A stretch of 64,000 nucleotides of DNA from Diphasiastrum complanatum (taxonomy: Eukaryota > Streptophyta > Lycopodiopsida > Lycopodiales > Lycopodiaceae). This document shows, piece after piece, positions 1-28,612 of this stretch. Positions within the stretch are counted from its first letter, which is position 1; each line of letters begins with the position of its first letter. The notes below the pieces were generated by a model. That model did not search any database. It had not been told where the DNA came from and saw only the letters and a list, made by a program, of their open reading frames with translations. The translations under genes were made by a program, and so were the position numbers. Where the stretch lies: assembly GCA_029204225.1 (NCBI GenBank), contig CM055103.1, forward strand, positions 22,998,663-23,062,662, given 5' to 3'.

Positions 1-321
1 TGCCTATGTGTCAAGGTACTGCCAAGTGGCAAGTGTCGATTGTGCATGGAATTGGCCATGTGCCGACATTAGGAAAGGTCAGGGTTAAGGGGTGCTTGAA
101 AATTGTGCATAAGTGCGCCTAGAGAGAGGCATTCCTCATCATAATCTATGCAACAAAGGTTGGGAGGAGACAAGGCAGCCAGCTCCACCATGTTTCATGT
201 GCTCTGATGTTTGTACATGCAGGGAAATCAACATGGATCGACATTGTTGATTGTTGCGCACGGGATAAGCTAGGTTTTAAGTGAAGTTTCAGATTTGGAG
301 TCTGACAAGTGGTATCAAAGC
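1..321 (+). mobile_element. LTR end and primer-binding site of a Ty3-type element
   Basis: The motif tggtatcaaagc at 310-321 matches the initiator-methionine tRNA primer-binding site of plant LTR retrotransposons with one change. It is followed within 0.5-3 kb by gag-like and pol-like coding remnants on the same strand, so the sequence before it should be the 3' end of a 5' LTR cut by the window edge. The second LTR was not found, so the LTR limits are not defined. Confidence 0.45.
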
Positions 322-1187
322 AAAGGTTGCTGAGAAGAGGGCTGCTAAAGAATTTGCAGATTGAAGCCCATAGGACCAGCGCTGATTGAAGGACATGAGC
401 CAGAACTAGGTTGTAGGCCAGTGCTGCACTGTGGAAGGGGTTTGGGCATTAATCAAGTTGGAAAATATGATGAATTGAGCCCCAACAAATCTGGTTTGAA
501 GGCTGCAGGACCAGCGCTGACAGCTGGGAGCAAAGAGGCTTCGATCTTGACCTCAAATTGTCGCCAAAATCACCCTATTAGCTTGTGATTGGCTGTGTAC
601 TGCTGTGGCATGGTGTAAGGATACTTGATTTCCGTGAATTTGATGGATTTGCAAGGAAAACAAGGGCTATTAAAGGCTGTTCCAGCCAGGGCAGACCTAG
701 TGCATGCTTCAGAAGAGGGTTTTGTGAGCAAAAAACACCTGATTACTCTCATTTTAGACCTCAACTTGGGTTGGCAGGTTTGGAAAGCCATAATTATGGA
801 TCCACAGGAGGGTACTAGCACCAAATTAATCAGGGTTGAAGAAGTGGCGGCTAAGGTGAATGCTATGGAGGCCATATTTTACCAAATCCTTGAACAGTTG
901 AAGACATCAAGATCCTCACAGGAACCGGAAGCGGTATGATTGTTTAAGTGTTTCATTTTGTGAAGGACTTGCATGGAAGTCTCAAAACCTTTCGTTGTAA
1001 AGAAGCAAACTCATAGCCTCCAAGGAGCAGTTCAACTAGCTCTGTGTTTGAAACACAGTAATAAGGTTCAGGTGGTTCTTTGGATCTTGGGGTAACCAGA
1101 GGCTCAAAAGGATTAAAAGTCAATTTGTGCAAAGGCAAGTTTCAAGTGACCTGAAAGGAGAAGGAGCAGGGGCTTCCAAGGACAAAG

Positions 1188-1296
1188 GATTGTATGGGCA
1201 GTCTAATGTCCAAAGAGGTCAGCGTCCTTCAGCGCGACAAGTAGCTATAGCTGACAACGATTGTATGGGCAATCCAATGTTCAGAAGGGGTCAGCG
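1188..1296 (+). repeat. Imperfect tandem repeat, about 71-bp period, two copies
   Basis: A 37-bp block beginning gattgtatgggc and ending gtcagcg occurs at 1188-1224 and again at about 1259-1296 with a few substitutions. A weaker echo (tatgggacgcccaatgttca) appears near 2170. It lies inside the decayed gypsy element and may be a leftover of repeats in its gag region. Confidence 0.55.
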
Positions 1297-2402
1297 ATCT
1301 TTGTTGCTATTGCTGCAAGACCAAGGGTGTTCCAAAAGAGAGAGTTTTGCTTTGGTTACTTGGTAGGATGCATGTGGAAGGAATGTCTACGGAATCCAAT
1401 GTGGACTTCATTCAATTTGCTAGTGAGACAAGCACGAGCACCTGTGGCTATTGAAGAGCTGGAGCAGGATGAACTCCAGGGAAGTACTCTTCATCTTGTA
1501 AAAGTGCCGATGATTAGGTAAGGTTGATGTTATTTCTTTTGCCACAATTGTTTAAAACGATGCAACACGTGTATCGATTTCCAAGTACTTCTTGATTGTT
1601 GTGACTGGACAATTGTGTGGTATGAATGTGTGTTCTATTTGACACTATGTCCTTCCATACTATACTTGACTCAGATTGAAAGGTTGAATGTGAGCACACA
1701 ACCATCCCTGTACCAGTACACAGTCGTGAGGGCTGATGGAAAGGGTAGTTGGGGGAGGTTTCAGGGTTGTGGATATGCCATTAACCATTCAAGTTAGGTT
1801 AAGAAGTTGGATATAAAGATAATGTGTTTGGCATGTTTTGATGTGGTACTTGGGATATGTTGGCACGTAGTACGGAAACTCGACATCGCTTGGGGTACTC
1901 ACGTGTGTGAGTTCCAGCGTGATGGTAGAATCCATTCACTTTGAGGTGAGCCTGATCTGCCTTTAGGACCTTTGATCATGGCAGCTTAGTATGTGGGGGT
2001 TCGTTGTAAGCATATGTGTTTTTGTTTTTGTTCGATATGTTTACTGTTGGTTCCAAAAGTAACATATGGCAAGAACAAGTTGACTTACTTATGAACCTAG
2101 ACCAAGAGACAGGTCATGGCGTATATGTGTGAGCTTATCGACGCTTGAACTCCCCAGGAGCAAAGGACGGTATGGGACGCCCAATGTTCAAGGAGTTTGT
2201 ATAAAGGCATAAGACCGAATCCAAGGAAAGTTGTTCTCCTTCCGTGGCCTGTATCTACAGACTTGACGGTATTGAGAGGCTCTCTTGGATTGTTTGGGTT
2301 TTATTGCAAGGTGTGAAGGGTTGTTCACACATGGCTGCACCTTTGACTGATATGCTATAGAATAATAAGTGGACGAAAGTTCAGCAGTGCAGTTTCGACA
2401 CT

Positions 2403-2770
2403 TTGAAACAAGCTGTGGCTGACTTTGTCACATTGAAGATAGTAGACCCTCATAAACCATTTGTCATAATAACGGATGCGAGTGATGTCGTCGTTGGGAC
2501 AATTCTGATGCAAGAGGGTAGGCCAGTGGCCTTTGTGAGCGAGAAGCTCAACCCTGTTCAGAAGAGTTGTATGCCATTGTCCATGCTTTGAAAGTATGGA
2601 GGCATTATTTGTGTGGTGCGGGTTTGTATATGCCGACCATGACATTTTTATGTATTTCTGCAATTAGCCAAGTGGGCTGAATTGATGCAAGAATTTCACA
2701 TAGAAATTCGATACATGAAAGGTATCGAAAATCGTGTGCCTGATGCATTATCTCGTATATTGTATCAGAT
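2403..2770 (+). pseudogene. Ty3/gypsy RNase H remnant
   Basis: The translation contains the hallmarks of the RT-connection and RNase H region of gypsy pol: a start like LKQAV, then PFVIITDASDVVVGTIL, where the D of TDAS is the first catalytic aspartate, then RPVAFVSEKLNP. A frame break follows, then EFHIEIRYMKGIENRVPDALSR (shortened here), the usual end of RNase H. Stops and at least one frameshift make it non-functional. The order agrees with the integrase fragment that follows. Confidence 0.8.
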
Positions 2771-2799
2771 GTCTTTTGTGGTCATAGAGAATGACCTAG

Positions 2800-3168
2800 T
2801 TGCTGAGATCAGATAGATTTAGCAAGAGGATCCTCATTGTTTATTGTAAGGAAGTTGTGAGAGAGGTAAATCTTGGCCAAGTAGAGTCTCAGAAGGAGAG
2901 CTCTGATCTCTTTGCTCACACTTGCCTAAATTATACCATGGTAGATGGTATAGTTAAAGGAAATGGCAAACTCCCCATTCCAGTTAGTAAAGGGCTGTGT
3001 AGGGAGATTTTGCATTTATGTTATGATAGTACTGCTGCTGGTCATCCGAGTGTGGATTGGACCTATGAGATGATCCTATGTAACTTTTGGTGGCCCAATA
3101 TGGTTTTAGGCCTACTAGTTTTGTTACGGTGGGAATTCCTCAAAGCGCCTAGTACAGTTGATGTCTAA
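2800..3168 (+). pseudogene. Ty3/gypsy integrase zinc-finger remnant
   Basis: The reading frame contains GNGKLPIPVSKGLCREILHL, then the H of GHPS and the ending NFWWPNM. This is the H2C2 zinc-finger layout that begins gypsy integrase (KLYVP, L..EILREAH, GH.G, YWWP). The second half of the zinc finger and the DDE core are absent. It follows the RNase H remnant in the right order on the same strand, so both belong to one decayed element. Confidence 0.7.
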
Positions 3169-3623
3169 CTCAATGAGTGAAATGCTTGAGTTAGTTGAAA
3201 AAACTTAAGACAAGCAATTGTGGTGCTAGTGAGAGCCGAGTGCGGTCGCCAGTAGTATGGGATGCTGGTTATCGTAGGAGGCTTGATTAGGCCAGTTGTT
3301 GTCGACAACTTTGGTGTACGGAGGTGAGTCGGTTGTGATTCTATTCAGGAGCATGTAGAGGAGATCCATGAGCCAACAAGAATATTGGATAGGCGGGAGA
3401 AACATTTGTGTAACCACTTAATCTTTGATATATTTAGTTGCTTGGCATGGAAGACCTCTTGCAGATGTTGCCTGGGAGACCGTGCACGGTTTGCATGCAC
3501 AGTACCCTAGTTTGGTCATCGCGGAAGATGTCTTTTTCTGAGTGGAAAGGGATGTTAGAGCCTTTACTCCCTGTCCCGGTTATTTACAGTTTTCAAATTA
3601 TTGTAATTACTGAAACAGACCCT

Positions 3624-3676
3624 CGTTCTAGAGAGAGAATAGCCCGTTCTAGAGAGAGAATAGCCCGTTCTAGAGA
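3624..3676 (+). repeat. 21-bp tandem repeat, about 2.5 copies
   Basis: The unit cgttctagagagagaatagcc is repeated exactly at 3624-3644 and 3645-3665 and partly at 3666-3676. It creates the peptide repeat RSRERIA in one frame, but that frame has no other support as a gene. Confidence 0.85.
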
Positions 3677-4633
3677 CTATTTTTCAGCTTTTCTTGGGAT
3701 ATTTTTGAGAGAAAGTGGCCAATCCTCTTCCATGGGCAAATCACTGTAGGAGCAGCCTAGATTCAGCATTTTGGAGCTGAAACAGCCATAGAAAATCATT
3801 CTTTTGAGGGAAAAATTGTTGTCAGATCATTCTGAGATTTTGGCAGGTGGACAGCATTAGGGTGCCCTCAGCCAGCTTGATTTCATCCGATTTGGAGCTG
3901 TGGTTGCAGAGATATCAACAATTTTTGGACGTTTTTCAAGGCTGTTGCAATTGAAGTCGCATAACTTTCTGGTTTTTTGTCCGTTTGACCCGAGAATCGA
4001 CACGGAGCACCCTGAGAGGAGGGCGACCTACCTCAGCGGTACCTCCTGCCCATCTGAACACCAGAAAACCGTGCATTTCAGTGATGATTTTCCAGCAAGT
4101 TGTGGTGGCTTTCAAAGACAGAAGCAGCACCTCAGCCTCCAGCGCACTTTTCTTTATGGTAATTTACGGATTTCCGACGGATTTGATACCCCCAGCGCAT
4201 CTGTTCCGACCTGCATCGCACCTGTTCTGGCAGATTTGCAGCCTGCGGGGTCTTTGAATCGGCTTCAGCCCACTTCCGGAATCTGCCTACTGCAAAGTGG
4301 GGAGGGTTGTCGGACCTAATACAGATCTACCTCCGTATTTTGTTCCAGCAAGATAGCAGGGAGTTGTTTTTTCCATCTATTTCATTTTTGGGTTGTGGTA
4401 CTCTGTTTTTGTGGTTGTTTCCAGTCAGTAGACAGAAAATTGTCTTCCTCTTCCTGTACAATTTATGTTAATGTCCTTGGTTCATTTCCCTGTCAAGTAT
4501 TTCGTAATTTTGTACTTCCATACTTGTAATTCTATATAATTTCTAGTATTTCCCTTGTACTTTCCAGTTGTCACACTTCCTTCCAGGTTTTGCAGTCATG
4601 TCCTTTGTTTGTAATCTGTTTGTGCAGGTTTGC

Positions 4634-5485
4634 ATGGATAGTATGGAGAGGAACATGGCCAAGATGCGGGTTATGCTATCCTCCGTTGCTAAAAACTTTG
4701 CATCTTCTTCACAATATCCTTCACAATTTCCTTCCCACATGTCACCCCAATTTCCCGCTCCACCCATCAGGCGACCTGTTTATGTCGATTCCCCAGTCCA
4801 GTTCCTGGATGGTAAAGACATAAAACCTGCAAAATATGCTGGAAATAATACACCACCAAACACAGATGGATTCTCACCGTGCACTGATCCTATCAGTTCA
4901 ATCACATCTGCAGTGGACAGATGCATCCATCGTAGAACTCAAGCAGGAAATTACAGCCATTCAATGCGCATCATTATCTGAAGTATCCTCTTCATCTACG
5001 ATCCAGCAACTCGAAAGTAAAGTGGAGCAGCATCATATAGTTGTCCAATCTTGGGCAGATGTGCTCAAAGGTCCAGGTAAATCGAATGCTCCAGTTTCTT
5101 TCATTTCCGCTACGCTTACTGAGAGCCGATTGCGAGAGCAAAAGGCCCTCAATGTTTGTGTCAAACGCATCTTGAATTCTCAGGATGCCCTTGTAGAAGC
5201 CAAACAAAATTTGGAAGCTACTCTCCATCATCATGACAAAGGTTTGAACTCAGCCTAGCGCACCAAGAAAGATGCTAGCACCTTGGTCTTGCACTTCAAC
5301 TCTTTGGAGTCAAAAACATAAACGGAAAGATACCAAGATCTTCTTGGATGAAGACCTCACCTTTGTACAAGTGATGGAAAGAAAAGAGGCTCAACAAAAA
5401 GTGAAAGATACAAGGAAACACCATATATAGAGACGATAAAATCCGTTTTGTTGAAGCTAAATGTTTAGCTGAAACAAAGGGTTAA
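4634..5485 (+). pseudogene. L1-type LINE ORF1-like protein, frameshifted
   Basis: A coding remnant starts at ATG 4634, shifts frame near 4870, continues to a stop at 5256, then reads on through a stop and a frameshift to about 5485. The middle contains VVQSWADVLKG, followed by SRLREQKALNVCVKRI and a helical stretch. The later part contains RTKKDASTLVLHFNSLESKT, TKIFLDEDLT and DKIRFVEAKCLAETKG. This order (coiled coil, RNA-binding core, IFLDEDLT-like C-terminal domain) resembles ORF1p of L1-type LINEs. No ORF2 (endonuclease/RT) follows. A retroviral-type gag is the alternative, but no LTR or primer site is seen nearby. Confidence 0.55.
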
Positions 5486-5760
5486 ATTCGGAGCTAGAAT
5501 AGTTGAGCTTGAGTTTGAGATGTCCAATTAATCTAATGGTATTAATGAGAGCTTGAATAGAATCAGAGTGAGAGAAATGAAGAGATGTCCAGTGAACTTG
5601 TAAATGTCTTTGCACTATAAAATCCTGGCCATAAATTCTCTTCTTAGTTAGCTAGTATGTTTTAGTTCAGTTTTTTGACGGCATTGATCCGTCTGAGTTC
5701 CATCTCTTCTGTTGTATTGTTTGGTTTTATATGCCTTAGGGCATTGAAAAGACGTTAATG

Positions 5761-5762
<2 letters not shown>

Positions 5763-5812
<50 letters not shown>
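5763..5812 (+). repeat. (TC)25 microsatellite, 31 nt from DNA2 exon 10
   Basis: An uninterrupted run of 25 TC units. On the DNA2 sense strand it reads (GA)n and begins 31 nt after the exon 10 donor site. It also marks the 3' end of the L1-like sequence (the preceding bases are gacgttaatgaa), so it could descend from a LINE tail. Confidence 0.97.
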
Positions 5813-5814
<2 letters not shown>

Positions 5815-5843
5815 CAAAAACCGATTGCAATACAATAATTCAC

Positions 5844-23447
<17,604 letters not shown>

Positions 23448-23564
23448 TGCCCGCGACGCTCAAGCTAATCCCATTCCATTCCAGCCCGATCCCCAACCCA
23501 TCCCAGTGTAATGCAAACGCGAGGCTGCAGATTTCCTTTCAGCCATCACCTGCTCTCGCTCATT

Positions 23565-23567
<3 letters not shown>

Positions 23568-23600
<33 letters not shown>
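23568..23600 (+). repeat. (CT)16 microsatellite 120 nt upstream of the DNA2 start codon
   Basis: A CT array in the presumed DNA2 5' UTR or core promoter, reading (GA)n on the gene strand. GA/CT arrays near plant transcription starts are bound by BBR/BPC-type GAGA factors, so a regulatory role is possible but not shown here. Confidence 0.95.
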
Positions 23601-23603
<3 letters not shown>

Positions 23604-25200
23604 TTGAGGTGGGTCTTTGAGTAAATATGGCGCGAAATGGTTCATATATTATGAAAGGCCTTTCATTGGGTGACACACTCATTAAAAAGACCATTCAAGC
23701 ACAAATGATAGATCCAAAGAGCCTTTTTTCATTTTAAAGACCACATAGCAGTTGTGAGGCGTGATATCGAACACCTTGTATCATCCGGTTGGTTAAGAAC
23801 AAGGAGGTTCTGAGCCATAGCAGGGTTTCTAAAACGTTTTTAATCTTCACCGTAGATCTGTAATTGCTACGTATGGTATTTGTCATCCAACGGTGAGCTA
23901 CGTGTTGTAACCACACTCGCCGCTCCAGCGGCTCGGAGTGCTATAGCAGGATAGCCCACCTCTGCATGACAGATACCTAGTACATTTTATTGTTTGTTAG
24001 TTTTGCCATGGGTTAGCTATAATGACAATTTGTTAAAAACTAAGGTGTCACTCCTAGGTGATTTCGGCATAAACACAAGTACTTTTCAATTTTTTATTTT
24101 TTTTAAATGTAATCTATCTTTTCTTAATGCTTAGAATGCCCTTGCTAAGGCAAACGTTCTCGTGATATATCAATCACCTTTCTGTGATGGTTGTAATCAT
24201 TTTATGTTTTGACATTATTACATTTTTTTAGGTACACAATAAGCTTTTAGAAATTCATTTGTGGCTAGCTCATGGCCAATTCTAAAATCCTTCAAAGTAG
24301 AAAAATCCACATGTCATTTGAGAAAATAATATATAAATATGATAAATATGGAAATAAAAGATTATATATATTTGTAAATCCTAGTTTTTATATCTCTCTC
24401 TTAATCGCAATCATGTTTACATTAGCTAGTTTTAGCCATGGTCATCCTAGGCAAGCATATCCATGACTGTGAATGAGATGACAAATTGAAGATCCATTGT
24501 TTGACATGTCAGTATCAATCACACCTAGTGGGTGACATTTCTTTTTGTATTTTCTAGATTACTCTTACCTTCAATATGTGATCATTTACGTTGTCAAATT
24601 CTAATCCAGTAGGCTCTTGGTCAATAAGTTCTTTTGAGCATGACTTGATCCCATTGGAGAGCGTAGTCTTGAGCTTAGTGAAATTCTTAAGTACGTTACC
24701 TAAGGGTAGGTTGACGGATCCTAGCAATAGGCTTGTTAGGGCCTCTGTATCATGAAGTTTTGGTTCACAATTGGCAAATGTATATAAAAATAATATGATT
24801 CCATCTTGGTTTCCAAGGGAGGCATCAAATAAACTTTGAATTCCAAGCTAACCAACCAAGCCAACCCTGCTAGTCAATGAGGTGGCCATTATGGCTTTAT
24901 TAGGAGGGAAATCGTTAAGGCTAGTTGCAGTTGCAAGTTTCTTTCTTATAGGATTAATTTCTTGATCCAAATTTATTTGTCGTCGTTTCTCATGTTCTTC
25001 TTTCACCTACTTCATTTTTTGTGTTCAAATATTCACCTGGTTCAATCAATTACAATGTTGGCTTATGGGTGTGTGGCTAAACATGTCCTATTGTGGAAGG
25101 GCTGGTTTCATGATTGATTTTTTTTTTTTCTTTTGAGCTCTAATTTATTACCAAGACTAGCCCTTAGGCAGTTTTGAACTTTTCTTGCTCCACAAAAATT
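23601..25200. other. Intergenic region upstream of DNA2
   Basis: AT-rich DNA between the DNA2 5' end and the first LTR. It should contain the DNA2 promoter, but no TATA box or other element could be assigned with confidence. No coding region supported. Confidence 0.6.
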
Positions 25201-28200
25201 TGTTGGATTATTCTACTATCGAGAGTGATTCATCCGAATAATTGATTTTTAATCTACATCTATTCATTTGTTCAGTTCTGCAGTTTTATTCGTGTTTCTA
25301 CACAGTCTGCAGAAATACTCAGGAATTGCTCAACAGGTGGCACTACAAGAATTGCCGCGATTTCCAACGTGAAATCGCATTTTAATTTTTTTTTTAATCG
25401 ATGCGGGCATCGGAAAATGCGTCGCTATAGAGTTGTTGGAATCCGTCGCATTTAAAATTCGTCAGACTCCGACGCCAAGCCCAAAACCGGCAACCGGTCG
25501 GTCAAAGCATTTTTCGGAGAACATGCCATGTGGACGTCAGATTCTGACAGCCCGACCACGTGAACGTCGGAATCCAACGTCCACATGGAAAAAAAAACCT
25601 AAAAAAAAAAAATTTCTTTTTTTTTCCACGTGGCCGAGCCGTCATAATCCGACGTCCACGTGGAAAAAAAAAAACTTGAAAAAAAATTTCACTTTTTTTT
25701 TTCTATCACGTGGACGTCAGATTTCGACGTCCACGTGGCCAGGCCGTCGGAATCCGACGTCCACATGGCACGTGGACATTGGATTCCGACAAAAAAAAAA
25801 ATCCATTTTTTTTGTTTTGCCACATGGCCGTCAAAATTCGACACTTTTTTTTTTCCTTCAAAATCTGATGGATTTTAAATGTGTCGGGATTTCGACACTA
25901 CTTAAAAATAGAAAAAAGCTAAAATCATGATACGAATTCTTACTTCAATGTGGAGATTATGACAAGAACTGCAAATATACTGTGTATGGCATATAGTACT
26001 ACATAGCAATTAACCTCTTACAATCGTTTCAAACACGCGGAATGAATATTTAGATCAACTATGATTTACAATATTCATTCGTTAACTGGTATGGAAACTA
26101 GCATAATTGCAACCAAACATACTCCAATCGACAGGAATTCGAAGTGCATACAAAAAATAAATGATTACGGAAAATGACATAGATGAAACGAACTGAAAAT
26201 AGATAAAGTCCTACCTATTTCTGAGTGCATATGCATGTAGCCGGAAAGCGAAGAAGTGCTAGTCATGAATGCTTCAATTGATTCTACTATGTTTGTCACT
26301 TTGCTTCTGTCCTTTGGTAGGACAGAACTGCTCTCAATTAGAACAGCCATGAGGGCTCCCATTGACAATAAATCAGTGAGTTCTCAATGGTCGTTGATAG
26401 ATCAACTTTAGCCAACAATTGCAAGCTCCCTTTTCATGGCCGTGAAGGCTCAGTTAGCTGAGTCTCTAATCTGACAACTAGCCTAGTGATGGCTTTCCTT
26501 CATATCTAATACTCATAGGCGTAGTGAAGGCTTGCAAAGTAGTAGCAGTGATGGTCAGATGTATTATAGAGGTAGCGATGTTAATAATCACATCTCTCAA
26601 CTCTCTTTTGGAAATCAGCAATAATACTTCAGTACTTTGGAAGTCAACGTTCAATTCCTCAATGGCTATCATGTGATTGAATGGTTAGATGGCTCACTCA
26701 TCTAGCAACGATGGTAGGCCAGGTCTCCAAATATCTTGCAAGGAAAACTGGGTTCTAACTCACATAGCAGAGATAATTAAGCACCTCATAGCCAAGATAT
26801 CTCAAGCTTCCAACGGAGATAGTGAGTCAATGGCACTCTTCAAAGTTCATTTTGAGTTCTGATTCTCAATAGAAATGCCATCATACCGAGCACGCTTCAC
26901 TAGCTTTCTCTAACTGATATCTCATTTTACATGTATCAGGCAACGATGGATTACCCTTTATGGCTCGATAGGGAGTAGCAACAAGATAGCCATACTGGAT
27001 CAATCAGTGAGAAAAAGTGGTAGCTCTACATCTTTGATGGTGGAGCTGGTTATGATCTTCATTCAAACCTCAAGAGCTCTCAGTCTCACACTATTTCACA
27101 AAGAACATAACATTAAATCTAAACCCTAAAATTTACAAAGAACATAATATCAAATCAAACTCTTCTATCTATATTTTTCTTGCTCTCTTTGTCTCTCACA
27201 CACATCCTTCTCTTCTTCTCTCATTCGCTCATGATCATAAATCACTAAGACACATATTTGTGTTTAACTACACAAAATATACAATACAAGAAATATATTG
27301 TACAAGAAAAAGTTACAAAGAAATAAATCTTAGTTGCACATAACAAAACAAAAGAATTGTACTTGGAATGAGACAAATGGAATTGATAGAGTTGAGAAGA
27401 AGCGCCAAAAGCCGATCTCCAACAATCTCCTGCAAGAATAAAAAATAAGAAAACCCTAGAAAAATGACGCAGCTTTGAGAATTCGGTCACGGACGTCGGA
27501 TTTCGACATCTGTATTATCCGTCGAAATCCAACATCCACTTTATGTTTTTTTTTTAATGCACGGACAGGTGACATCATCCATTTAAAATCTCTGAAATGG
27601 GATGTCAAATTCCGATATTTTTATGGGCCGTCAAAATCCGACGTCCGTAAAAAGAAAAATTCCAGCAAAAAAATTTTTTGTGTCAGATTCCGACGTATTA
27701 TTATGTTGGATTCCGACGTATTATTATATCGGATTCCGATGGATTATGAATTTTTTTTGAATACGTCGGAACCTTGTGTCAGAAATCGTGCATTTTGTTA
27801 TTGTGTGGCTCCGACATATTGGACGACTTCAACGAACTATCGAAAAAGTGGAAGACGTCGAAGGAAGACAATTACTATTTTCGCTTGTTATGAAACTTAC
27901 GACTTACCCTAACCGCTTTGCAAATAAATTTCTGGGAAGGCCTTACTGAATGGATGAATGGCTAGTTGTCAATTGTGACCTACAACCTAATTAACCTGAC
28001 CTAATTGGATAAATTTAAAATGCTTTAGTATAAATAGTTGATCAATATAGGAGAATAAAAAAGGAGAAAAACACAGAGGAGAACGACTCATAGAGTTCTA
28101 TTATATGTTTGAGTATTGCTACTTAGCGCTTACTGCTTTTCAACGAAAGTGCATCAGACAGAGTTATCAGTTACTCAGAGATAGTTTAGAGTATGTGGTT

Positions 28201-28612
28201 GCATCCGCTATTGTTTTGTGCTCATCATCATCTGACTTTGTACATGCTACTTACTAAATCAATCCATCTTTTTATTGCATTCAATATTATGTATGCATGC
28301 TTCTCTCGAGTTATTAATAGCTGATAAATCTCTTATCATTCTTGTTTGATCTATTGAATACTTCAATACTGCAATATTCTAAAACATCACTTCACTCTGT
28401 AATTGTTTGGTTACAAAATCACTTTAGTACTAATGATTTCAAAGTTAGTTGCTAAAAGATCAAATGTGATGATTGTCATGATAGCCTGTTTTTGTTTTTA
28501 TTTATGATAGGTGTAGTCATGCATAAGGAAGAAGGATCATTCTGTTGCGCTCGAATGTTCGTCCATAGACTTCAACTTATCGACTCTTCTTCTTCCCTTC
28601 CTTCTTCCAACA
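25201..28612 (+). mobile_element. 5' LTR of a Ty1/copia element, split by a CACTA-like insertion
   Basis: The LTR begins tgttggattattct at 25201 and ends ...ttccaaca at 28612, directly before a tggtatcagagc primer site. Removing the 2,465-bp insertion and one 3-bp duplication leaves about 944 bp that aligns along its length with the solo LTR at 53886-55037 and with the LTR at 63570. Shared landmarks are tgttggattattct, the cacagtctgcagaaata segment, a tataaatag TATA-like box near 28033, the tccgctattgtttt block and the gtagtcatgcat block. The best-preserved stretch is the 3' half (27900-28612). Confidence 0.8.
25341..27805. mobile_element. CACTA-like (En/Spm) DNA transposon, 2,465 bp, TSD TGG
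   Basis: The left end reads cactacaagaattgccgcga. The right end, read inward on the other strand, is cacaataacaaaatgcacga, a diverged terminal inverted repeat starting CAC. The 3-bp sequence tgg directly flanks both ends (25338-25340 and 27806-27808), the TSD size of CACTA elements. Both subterminal regions (25370-25880 and 27475-27770) are crowded with copies, in both orientations, of cgtcggattccgacg and cacgtggacgtc, as expected for subterminal transposase-binding repeats. No transposase is recognised inside, so it is probably non-autonomous. Two interior minus-strand ORFs (26165-26368 and 26478-26672) are unidentified. Confidence 0.8.

Larger units (their letters stand above)
301..3170 (+). 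mobile_element. Decayed Ty3/gypsy retrotransposon in DNA2 intron 10
   Basis: This is the internal region of a gypsy element, full of stops and frameshifts. In order it holds a primer site (310), a short gag-like stretch (about 790-936), the connection/RNase H end of pol (2341-2770) and the zinc-finger H2C2 part of integrase (2930-3110). The protease, most of RT and the integrase core are missing or unrecognisable. It lies antisense to DNA2, inside the intron that follows exon 10, and helps explain why the rest of that gene is outside the window. Confidence 0.7.
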
